64,000 nt of DNA from Nitrosospira multiformis (lineage in GTDB: Bacteria; Pseudomonadota; Gammaproteobacteria; Burkholderiales; Nitrosomonadaceae). The position numbers and the translations under genes were made by a program. The stretch spans positions 109,016-173,015 of the forward strand of contig JAFKJB010000007.1 in NCBI GenBank assembly GCA_017306155.1. The letters are read 5' to 3'. Below, one piece after another: positions 18,223-26,600 of the stretch (position 1 is the stretch's first letter; every line of letters starts with the position of its first letter). A model generated the notes under the pieces. It made no database searches. It was not told where the DNA came from and saw nothing but the letters and a program-made list of their open reading frames with translations.

Positions 18223-20316
18223 ATGAGTAGTGCCCTCCATCCCGACAGGAAAAACAATCCTGATCGCGCCAGCAGCAACGAATCCGGCAATGCATCCCTG
18301 CATGATCTGATCGAAGCTGGCAGGCTTTCCCGCCGAGCCTTCCTCCAACGCTCGCTGGGCCTTACGGCTGCCGCATTCAGCGGCTCCCTGCTCGATGGCC
18401 TGGTAAAGTTTGCTTACGCAGCACCGGCGCCTGTGAATGGCATCGGCTTCGATTCAGTGCCTGCCAACCTGTATCTTTCACCTGGAGATGACGCCGTTAC
18501 CGTTCCCGCCGGCTATACCGCACGCGTACTGGTCGCCTGGGGAGATTCCCTCACCCTGGGGCCGCACTGGAATCCGGGGAGCGCAATGACCGAGACGACA
18601 CAGCTGCACACCTTCGGGGCCCATATCGATGGGATGCATCTGTTTCCCTTCCCGCCCATGGGATCATCCGGATCACCCGGCGTTGCCAATATCCGCGGTC
18701 TGCTGGTGACGAACCACGAGTATGTCGATCCTCCGCTGGTCAATAACATCACCCCCGCATCCAGCTATGCGACTACCTCGATCACTTTCGAGATGGTGCG
18801 CGCACAGCAGGCTGCGCACGGCATCAGCGTGGTCGAGGTATGGAAAAAAAACGGCATGTGGGAAGTCAAGCGCACCTCCGCCTTCAACCGCCGCATTACC
18901 AGCAACTCTCTCTGCAAGCTGAGCGGACCTGCCGCCGGCCATGATCTGATGAAAACGGCCGCGGACCCCAGCGGCATGAATGTTCTGGGCACTCTCAACA
19001 ACTGCGCCAACGGCCACACCCCCTGGGGCACTTATCTCACGTGCGAGGAAAACTGGAACGGCTATTTCTCCAACGAGACAGGAGAGGTGGCAGGCGCAAA
19101 CGATCCTGAACAGAAGCGTCAGGTTCTGGTCGGGCAAACGCGCTATGGTATCGGCAAGGGCGGGTCCGGTTACCGCTGGCACGAAGTGGATGCGCGTTTC
19201 CGCGCCGACCTCAACCCGAATGAACCGCATCGCTTCGGCTGGGTTGTGGAAATCGATCCCTGGGATCCAAGAAGCACGCCGATGAAGCGCACCGCGCTAG
19301 GACGTTTCAAGCACGAAAACGCCAGTTGCGTCGTGGATCCCGATAATACGGTCGTCATATATATGGGTGATGATGAGCGCAACGAGTACCTTTACAAGTT
19401 TGTCTGCGCTGACAAATACAATCCCCGCAACCGCGCAGCCAATCGCGGTCTGCTGGATTCCGGCACGCTTTTCGTAGCAAGGTTCAATGCGGATGGCGGC
19501 GGGGAGTGGCTGCCGCTGATCTGGAACCAGAATGGACTGACGCCGGAAAACGGCTTTGCCGATCAGGCCGAAGTATTGATCAAGGCGCGGCAGGCGGCGG
19601 ATCGGCTGGGCGCCACGATGATGGATCGTCCGGAATGGATTGCAGCCCACCCTGTCTCGCGTGAAGTCTATATGACGCTTACCAACAACAACCGCCGTGG
19701 AAGCAACCCGCCATCCGGCAACAACGCCGATGGAAGTACGCGCGCCGGCAATGCGCGTCCCCCCGTAGATGCCGCGAATCCCAGGCCGGACAACCGTTAT
19801 GGTCACATCATCCGCTGGCGCGAAAACATGGGCAAGGTCGATGCCATGGATTTCGAGTGGGACATTTTCGTTGAATGCGGTGATAAGCTGGATCCGCAGC
19901 CGCACCATCGAGGCAATATAAAGGGTGACGATTACGGCGCTCCGGACGGCCTCTGGTTCGATCAGGATGGCCGCCTGTGGATACAGACCGATCAGGCAGG
20001 CGATGCCACCGGCGACTGGGCCAATATCGGGGGAAACGTCATGCTGTGCGCGGATCCTTCCACGGGCGAGACACGCAGGTTCCTCACCGCGCCGAAGTAC
20101 TGCGAGGTTACCGGGGTTACGAGTTCCCCGGATGGCAAAACCCTGTTCGTCGGCATCCAGCACCCCGGAGAGGATTGGGAAACACATTTCACCCAGAACT
20201 CGACCTGGCCTGACAGCGGTCAAAACGGTCCCACTACGGCCAGCGGTTCCCCCTCCAAGCCACGTTCCGCTGTGGTGGTCATTACTAAAGATGATGGCGG
20301 CGTAATTGGCACTTGA
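18223..20316 (+). CDS. phoX: Tat-exported PhoX-family phosphatase (DUF839)
   Basis: The 697-residue product starts with a twin-arginine signal, S36-R-R-A-F-L-Q, followed by a hydrophobic stretch, so it is exported folded. The rest matches PhoX/DUF839: V-P-A-G-Y-T-A-R-V-L near residue 100, V-T-N-H-E-Y near 165, T-C-E-E-N-W-N-G-Y-F near 280, G-R-F-K-H-E-N-A near 360, and a C-terminal F-V-G-I-Q-H-P-G-E. PhoX enzymes are calcium- and iron-dependent phosphomonoesterases with a propeller fold. The start is ATG 18223, chosen over 18220 because AAGGAG at 18212-18217 is better spaced. Physiological substrate is inferred; with the GDPD upstream, organic-phosphate use is likely. Confidence 0.9.
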   Translation: MSSALHPDRKNNPDRASSNESGNASLHDLIEAGRLSRRAFLQRSLGLTAAAFSGSLLDGLVKFAYAAPAPVNGIGFDSVPANLYLSPGDDAVTVPAGYTARVLVAWGDSLTLGPHWNPGSAMTETTQLHTFGAHIDGMHLFPFPPMGSSGSPGVANIRGLLVTNHEYVDPPLVNNITPASSYATTSITFEMVRAQQAAHGISVVEVWKKNGMWEVKRTSAFNRRITSNSLCKLSGPAAGHDLMKTAADPSGMNVLGTLNNCANGHTPWGTYLTCEENWNGYFSNETGEVAGANDPEQKRQVLVGQTRYGIGKGGSGYRWHEVDARFRADLNPNEPHRFGWVVEIDPWDPRSTPMKRTALGRFKHENASCVVDPDNTVVIYMGDDERNEYLYKFVCADKYNPRNRAANRGLLDSGTLFVARFNADGGGEWLPLIWNQNGLTPENGFADQAEVLIKARQAADRLGATMMDRPEWIAAHPVSREVYMTLTNNNRRGSNPPSGNNADGSTRAGNARPPVDAANPRPDNRYGHIIRWRENMGKVDAMDFEWDIFVECGDKLDPQPHHRGNIKGDDYGAPDGLWFDQDGRLWIQTDQAGDATGDWANIGGNVMLCADPSTGETRRFLTAPKYCEVTGVTSSPDGKTLFVGIQHPGEDWETHFTQNSTWPDSGQNGPTTASGSPSKPRSAVVVITKDDGGVIGT

Positions 20317-20596
20317 GTTATCGCGCATCCGTGACCGGTCGCATCCGCAGCATCGCGGAGCGGAGCGCGCACAAACTGATCGACACCGGCCTTCGTCCAT
20401 GAAAAATCGGCTGCCTGCCCCCCTGGCGAAGGTGCGGTATCGAACATATCTTTTACCTGAGGATTGTCAAAATGCCTCTCCATGTACAAGCGGTTCGCAG
20501 ACTTTATCGGAGATCCAGGCTTATCAGAGATTCCTTTTCTAAAATCGCGGTCCTCTCTGGAGGACATGTTTTTCCATCTCGAAAGAAATACTGAAT

Positions 20597-20800
20597 ATGA
20601 AAAAACGAAGATATATTGATCTGTACGGCTACACCCAGGATGAGTTTGATCACTGGCTGGAAAAAGGTATCAACAAAAAGCTCCGTTCTGCCGGAAAATC
20701 CAGGTCGGAACTGGACATGCGCACTATCTTTGCGGTTTATCATGATGAAACCCGCAAACTTCCTCGCCGCAGACTCCGCGAAATGCGCACTGCCACCTGA
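20597..20800 (+). CDS. Small basic hypothetical protein
   Basis: The product is 67 residues, M-K-K-R-R-Y-I-D-L-Y-G-Y-T-Q-D-E-F-D and onward. It is basic, predicted helical, with no signal peptide or membrane segment. AAAGAAA lies upstream of the ATG, a weak ribosome-binding site. I do not recognise a family. It stands alone between phoX and a repeat-bearing gap, and could be a real small gene or chance. The regular amino-acid composition favours a real gene. Confidence 0.45.
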   Translation: MKKRRYIDLYGYTQDEFDHWLEKGINKKLRSAGKSRSELDMRTIFAVYHDETRKLPRRRLREMRTAT

Positions 20801-21467
20801 TCTCCGGCTTCCCAGACCGCCTGCTGACCCAGTGGAGTTCCTGGGCGGCTTTCAAGACATTCAGGATCAATAGTCGTCCCTGAATAATCCCACAGCTTTC
20901 TGATTTTATTTTATAAATTTCTGAACTTGCGAACTTGCCTGTTTTTGTAAAATTACTGCAATTTCCTTGCAAATTCAGGGATTGTGTTGGGACTGAAAGT
21001 CAAGCATGCCGAAGGCAATGATCTGTTTGGCCAACAATTACGCTGGAATGGGTTTCTTAGTTTAACCATCACCGCCTGTTGCACCCATAGCGCATATTCC
21101 ACCCGCGGAGGCCGAAGAAAATTATTATCGGCAACTGGCCCAAAAGGCCACGGTAGAAGTTTAATCTCTTCGGGTTTAATTCCCCGCCTGGGGCGAAGGC
21201 TGGCTGAAAGCCAGCGAATTGTAAAAGCGCAGTCAATACTCCGCTGCTTGCGGCGGGGTGCTTTATCTTGAACCAAAAAGCCCCCATGAAAACCGGGGCG
21301 ATTCAGTCAGACATACGTGTGAGCAGGAGGTATTTTCGAAGATCGAAAACACCGTATGCGAGTGGAAGTTGCTCTCAGCGTCCGCTTGCTGTGATGAACG
21401 CAAGTTCTCCAGCATCAAGACTACTTTCTCCTTCTTCTCCTTTCATCTACACGACCAACACTCCTGT
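20801..21467. other. Gene-poor gap with hairpins
   Basis: About 670 bases without a recognisable gene. It contains an AT-rich tract near 20895-20950 and a stem CTGGCT-GAA-AGCCAG near 21200-21215. A 9-bp stem with CTTG loop (one or two G-T pairs) lies at 21238-21259, followed by GCTTTAT, resembling dispersed hairpin repeats or a weak terminator. Overlapping short frames on both strands look non-coding. Confidence 0.5.
21238..21259. repeat. GC-rich hairpin, dispersed-repeat-like
   Basis: The sequence folds as ACTCCGCTG-CTTG-CGGCGGGGT, nine pairs including G-T pairs, with GCTTTATC following. It could be a weak terminator for plus-strand transcription or a dispersed palindromic repeat. No second copy was found in this window. 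Confidence 0.4.
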
Positions 21468-22484
21468 TCAGGGTGTTGGCACCTCACGTACCAGACGCAT
21501 TCCGACCAGCGTGTAGCGCGAACTCGGCGTAATCCAGTTGCGATAGGATGAGCGCGCGTACAAGGCCCAGGTATGCCAAGATCCCCCTCGCCGCACTCGC
21601 ACGCTGCCATCGGTTGGTCCTTGCGGATTATCGACTGGCGATCTCGCGTAATAGTCGTCCGCATACCAATCAGAGACCCATTCCCACACGTTGCCATGCA
21701 TATCGTAAAGTCCCCAGGCATTTGGCGCAACGCTGCCAACGGGTGAAGTGAAGGCAAAGCCGTCATGACCTGATAGCGCAAATTGTGCCCAGCGTAGCCA
21801 ATACTCCCCGGCATCAAGATCGAAGATATTCGCTATCTTGAGCAGGGACAATGAGTTATCACCAGATGCATAGCGTGTTCGCGTATCGGCACGGCAGGCA
21901 TATTCCCATTCCGCCTCAGTCGGTAAACGATATTTTACTCGCTCCCTCTCACTAAGCCATTTCGCCAGTGCCACCGCATCGTTCCAAGTTACGTTTACGA
22001 CCGGATGATTATCTCCTTGGACAAAACCTGGGCTGCGCCAAGAGTACTTCGGCTTACGTCCCTCGAAAGCATCGCCACTAACGGATTGTGTAGGGTCATA
22101 GTTCATGTTGTATCCGTAACCTCCCGTTCCGTCTGCCACCGACTCCGGGATATAACCTGAAGCTTCTATAAATTTACGAAACTGCCCGACAGTCACCTCA
22201 AACTGGCTCAAGTAGAAAGCTTGCGTGATACGTACCCGATGCACTGGTGCTTCGTCTCCCAGTTCCAGAATACGACCGCGCTCGTACTGGGGGTAGGCCT
22301 TTGACAACACCTCGTGTGATTCATCGCTGCCCATTGAGAATTCACCAGCGGGCACCAGTACAAACTTCATCCCTAGAGAGTTCTCAATTACCGCACGTGG
22401 CGCATCTTGATCAACAGCAAAGATTGATGCGGATATTGTTAAGGTAAGAACAAAAACTAGCGTTGCAGACAACAGATGTCGCAC
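21468..22484 (-). CDS. Exported FGE/SUMF1-fold protein lacking the catalytic cysteines
   Basis: The 338-residue product has a signal peptide (L-L-S-A-T-L-V-F-V-L-T-L-T-I-S-A-S-I-F-A) and the full FGE-sulfatase fold. The fold shows G-M-K-F-V-L-V-P-A-G-E-F-S-M-G-S, H-P-V-V-N-V-T-W-N-D-A, Y-R-L-P-T-E-A-E-W-E-Y-A-C-R-A, G-L-Y-D-M-H-G-N-V-W-E-W and R-V-R-R-G-G-S-W. In true formylglycine-generating enzymes two cysteines follow the R-G-G-S segment; here the stretch reads H-T-W-A-L-Y-A-R-S-S-Y-R and has none. It is therefore unlikely to make formylglycine and may be a binding or structural member, as in many bacterial paralogues. The start is GTG at 22482-22484 with GGAG about 8 bases before it. Confidence 0.86.
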   Translation of the reverse strand: MRHLLSATLVFVLTLTISASIFAVDQDAPRAVIENSLGMKFVLVPAGEFSMGSDESHEVLSKAYPQYERGRILELGDEAPVHRVRITQAFYLSQFEVTVGQFRKFIEASGYIPESVADGTGGYGYNMNYDPTQSVSGDAFEGRKPKYSWRSPGFVQGDNHPVVNVTWNDAVALAKWLSERERVKYRLPTEAEWEYACRADTRTRYASGDNSLSLLKIANIFDLDAGEYWLRWAQFALSGHDGFAFTSPVGSVAPNAWGLYDMHGNVWEWVSDWYADDYYARSPVDNPQGPTDGSVRVRRGGSWHTWALYARSSYRNWITPSSRYTLVGMRLVREVPTP

Positions 22485-22921
22485 AAGGCGTCTCCGCTAA
22501 TATAGGAATAATATTAAGGTTTTATTGTGACCGGCAGCTTTGTATCAGACATAGTGCTCACGGCAATATGCCCCATTGCACTTACATCAGATGCTCACAT
22601 TGGGAATTATCTAATATAAATCCGGTAGTTGATTACAACCTGGGCAGCCACAAGGTCGCCTGGATGCGTCAACGCAAAAGGTAGCTTTCCGTTTTTGTAC
22701 GCCACAAACCCGCGCAAGCGGGTGTGTATTTTGAAAGAAACGGACTGGTCTGCGGATGTTGCATTGGACTGGTTCATCGGGCTGATTGCTGCCGCTCGAT
22801 TCCTCCGCTTGAGCCAGACATTAACCTCATGGCTCCGTCAAAGCGGACGTGCACCCGCCCGTTCTTGAATCCGGCTTTCTCCGTACTTTTACCGTGAGCT
22901 GAGAAGCACGTGTTGAGAATC
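22485..22921. other. Gap with a hairpin repeat
   Basis: About 435 bases lacking a recognisable gene. It holds the promoter region of the FGE-like gene and the stem repeat at 22708-22723. The minus-strand frame near 22774-22977 shows no known family. Confidence 0.45.
22708..22723. repeat. Short palindromic repeat unit, second copy
   Basis: ACCCGC-GCAA-GCGGGT is a perfect 6-bp stem with a GCAA tetraloop. It is the same as the unit at 3319-3334 apart from one loop base. GTGTGTATTTT follows, so it may also act as a weak plus-strand terminator. Confidence 0.55.
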
Positions 22922-23140
22922 TCACATATGGGATTTCTCTGCCTCGCGCAATATGTCATGCACTTTCTTGCTTGCAAGCAATGTCAAGAAGTTCTTGATT
23001 CGAGCTCCTGAATGCAGGCGTGCAAGCACAACGACATAAATTCTCTTTACTTTTTCCGCAGGCTGCCCCGTTTTCTGTGCCAGCTGGTCAATAGCGTAAA
23101 GATCCTCGGATGCCAATAGCACGCGATCAGTAGTGTCCAT
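22922..23140 (-). CDS. Small DUF3562-like protein
   Basis: The product is 72 residues. It shows the pattern of the small DUF3562 family found in betaproteobacteria: I-D-Q-L-A-Q-K-T-G-Q-P-A-E-K-V-K-R-I-Y near residue 17, A-R-I-K-N-F-L-T-L-L-A-S-K-K-V near 46, then R-E-A. It is all helical, has no signal peptide, and its function is unknown to me. Flanking regions are repeat-bearing gaps, so it appears to be a stand-alone gene. The family match is from memory of the motif spacing. Confidence 0.68.
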   Translation of the reverse strand: MDTTDRVLLASEDLYAIDQLAQKTGQPAEKVKRIYVVVLARLHSGARIKNFLTLLASKKVHDILREAEKSHM

Positions 23141-23342
23141 GAAATCTTATTTCATCATCAGGCTTCCATAGTTACCCTAAGGAACCGCTGGACAAACCCT
23201 CCACAGGGCGCATTGCTGCAAGACCGGGATGATCGGGATGAGCTTTCGCGCGACCTATCGAGGAGATCCTGAATTATTTATAGGCCTGGATAATTGCAAC
23301 TGCAAGTTCACGCTACTAATCCGGGGAGCAAACGGTACAAAC

Positions 23343-23428
23343 GCCATACCGGCGGAAGCTGGGATTCAGTTACGTTCAAAGTACGGCATTATTAATTTGA
23401 CTGGATTCCAGGTCAAGCCCGGAATGAC
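23343..23428. repeat. MITE-like element with terminal inverted repeats
   Basis: The left arm at 23343-23370 (GCCATACCGGCGGAAGCTGG and onward to CAGT) and the right arm at 23400-23428 are imperfect inverted repeats. The reverse complement of the right arm reads GTCATTCCGGGCTTGACCTG and onward to CCAGT. Ends of this GTCATTCC...CCAGT type are common as dispersed elements in betaproteobacteria. The 29-base centre cannot encode anything. Confidence 0.6.
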
Positions 23429-23559
23429 GATTCATAGTATTTTCCCGCCGGATCAATAAGAGAATGAAAGATGATTTCTGCCTTCTGTCTTCTGCATCAG
23501 GAACGAACCAGACAAAGCCGGGAAGAAAAGCTTAAAAGGGAATCCAGGTCTCTTCCTCC

Positions 23560-23625
23560 CCTCCTCGAAAGCATCTGTGCAATAACTGATCTTTCGATGT
23601 CTGAGCAAGCAAGCTTTCGAGGAGG
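23560..23625 (-). terminator. Long inverted repeat downstream of tpsA, possible terminator
   Basis: CCTCCTCGAAAGC at 23560-23572 and GCTTTCGAGGAGG at 23613-23625 are a perfect 13-bp inverted repeat with a 40-base loop. It begins 7 bases after the tpsA stop. No U-run follows immediately on the minus strand, so 3' end protection of a long mRNA is as likely as intrinsic termination. Confidence 0.5.
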
Positions 23626-23631
23626 CTGCTA

Positions 23632-26600
23632 TTATTCCCCATGCCCGATCACCTCGGTCGAAATAAAGGTGGGCCTGAGTTTCTTCATCTCATCGGATGT
23701 TCGCGCTGCTTCCGACAGATTTTGCGATAAGGCGGCCGTTGCCTTGGAAACGTCATCCCCCTGCTGGGTAGCGCCGGAGGTGGTAGCTGTGACTGCGCTG
23801 GCATCGGCTACCGGGGTACCGGTGGAAGTACCTGCCACCGCGATATTATCCGCACCCAGCACGACCTGTGCCGCAATATTGAGGTTATTGGCGCGAATGC
23901 CGGCATCTCCCGCGTTCACCGTCCCTCTGGGGGCAATCAGATCGATGTCGCCCGCCCTGACGCCCCCGCTGGAGAGCGCGCCAATTCCGCTACCGGAAGC
24001 GGCACCTTGCAGTTCCTGGGTTACGTTACCTTGGGCATCCACTTTGATGAGCGGGGGCGGCACAGCCGTCGCTGTTTTCTTGCCTTTGCCGGCATCGATA
24101 TCCCCCTCACTCGACCACAGCAGGACATCGCCCCCCCCTACCGTCAGAATACGCGACTGGTTGACGAGAATGTGGTCGCGGGCAAATCCGCGCACGTTGC
24201 CTTTTGCCACCGTCAGCATACCAAGGACATCATTGCCCGTATTGACCAGCACTTCCGGCGTATTACTGAGGCCGACGACCACGCCTCCCCCCGGCACCAT
24301 GAACTCGATATTTCCGCCGCGCTCGGTCTTGATGCGGCTGGCAAACAGATTGATTTCCCCCTGATAATTCTTGAAGCTCCCATCCTCGTTTTTCTCGCGC
24401 AAGCCCGGAAATAGCCGTTCCAGCGTCGCATAACCGCGTTCATAGTTTCCGGCATAGGCGCTATTCGGATTGTTGAAGTCGCGCCCTGTGGTACGCAGTG
24501 CGGAATAGACCATTTCGCGCACCATGATGCGCTGGGTATCCGCATCCAGAGCGCGCACCTCCCTGACTGCCTGGAGCGCATCGGCGCCATCCAGATCATT
24601 GTTGCCTACCAGCCAGCGTGCCTGCCACAGGAGGATATCGTTCGGGCTCCCCTCCGTTTTTTCCAGATCGGCAATCAACCGGTCCAAGGCGCCGGTGTAA
24701 TCGATTCCCTTCGCACCCACTCCCGCCGCGACATCGATATCGACGCCTCCTGCCGGTAATTCAGCATTGTCGAGGTCTCCCCGGCTGACGATCCCCGCGG
24801 ATGTAGCAAGATCGATATTGCGTCCGGCTGTCACCTCCAGCCGTCCCAAACCCCCGACCCAGATTTTTGCCAGGCCCGCGCGGTCGTTTCCTGCGGTAAA
24901 AGCGATATCCCGGCCCGCTGTCACCCGGCTGACGTCGGAAGGGTTGGCATGCTGCGCCAGGATGCCTACATCGCGCACGTCCTGCCCGGCGCGTAGCCAA
25001 AATGCCTTGGACAGATCCAGGGAGAGTTCGAAAGGATTGCCCTTGACATCCCCGGCTACCGCATATACACGCGCCGGTTGGGTATCACCCCTATGAACGG
25101 GAACGGCAGCATGCAAAAGATCGAGGTCAGCAGCGCTCACCGCCGTATTCGGAAACTGACTGGATTCCCTGCCTGGCCGGACCGCGCCGGGGATCAGCGC
25201 AGGGTCCCTGTCGCTCATGGATACAACGGTTGGAATATTGATCGAATTTGCGGCCAGCAACGTGAGCTGACCACCGGTAGCTGGACTCAGAACGATATCG
25301 TCCACGGCGCTCAGCGCGATATTGCTGCGAAACGCGGTAATGGAAAGGCTGGGCGGCAGGAGGGAAAGCAGCGCTGGCTTGTAGCTTCCCGAACTGATGT
25401 TGAAGTTGAGCGACGTCCTGTATGCATTCTGCATACTTGCGCCTGCCCCCCCGCCATTCTGGAGCGCCACGTTGCCATGCAGGCTCTGCAGGCTCGCACC
25501 GCTGCGCGGGCTATAGGTGGAAAACAGGCTCCAGGTCGGGCTGGTGACATTTCTGACGTTGAATGCCGTACTGTTGCCGGATGACTGAACCACCAGGTGC
25601 GGATTCAATACGGTCTGGATATTGACGTCTTCCCGCGCCTGAACCTTCGCCTGCGCGTCGCCCACGGCCAGAATGGTGTAGAGCGGGCTGCCATTCACAT
25701 TCTGCCCGCTGTCCACCTTGCCGCCCGCCTTCAGATCCAGACCCCCCCGGTCTGCATAATACTGCCCACCCAGTAAATCCGCTCCGGCTTCCACCTGCAC
25801 ATCGCCGCCGCCAGTCTTGAGCAATCTGGCTGCATCCGGGCCCATCGCTGCCATGCGCGCCTGCGTGGGCGCGCTGGCCGAAACATTCTCGATATTGCCA
25901 CCGGCAGTCAATGTAACATCACCCCCTCCCAGAGCGCCAACGCCTTGCTGGAACTGGTCGAAACGCACCCACCAGGCAGGCTGAAGCGTATATGCGCCGG
26001 TGGAATCATTCAACCTGCCCTGCCGGAACAGCCAGTTGGAGTAGAGCTGGGCCGAAGGTATTCCGACTATATTCCTTAAGGCTGCCAGACTGACATTACC
26101 GCCATCCTGGCTGAACTGAGCATTTGCAGGTATGGCAAAACCATCCACTGCGTCGGCTATGCGTCCGGCCGTATAAATTGCCGATTTACCATCGGCAAGT
26201 TTGATATCCCCTCCCGCCGCAATGTGGATATCACCTGTGCCCGTGCGCACGAGCTTGCCGGCCGCCAGTGCGACATCACCTCCATCGGCCTTGACTGCCA
26301 TGGGATCGGCTGCATCGATATCTGCCCCTCCGACCAGCCGGTAACCCCACGAATCTCCGGCCAGCAGCGCAGCAGGCGTGATTCCGCCGCTGAATGGCGT
26401 CGCTGCATTGAAACCATCGGAAAGATTGCTGTTCAGTTTGAGATCCCCCGCTGCCCGCAAGGTGAGCATGCCGGGCTCACCCGCAGGGCGGCTGGCTCCC
26501 AGATTCCAGTCATTGGCGAGCGTGAGGTCGCCTGTCGAGCGTATCTCTACGCCAGGACGCAAATGGAAACTGCTCTCTCCCGCCTTGCCCAGGCGCGACA

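Larger units (their letters stand above)
23141..23631. other. Gap holding a MITE-like element and a long inverted repeat
   Basis: About 490 bases with no gene. It contains the terminal-inverted-repeat element at 23343-23428 and the 13-bp inverted repeat at 23560-23625 next to the tpsA stop codon. Short frames in it look non-coding. Confidence 0.6.

Noticed and set aside
20953-21287. Overlapping short frames on both strands resembling a possible gene remnant
   Set aside because: No protein family recognised, and the region is dominated by hairpins.
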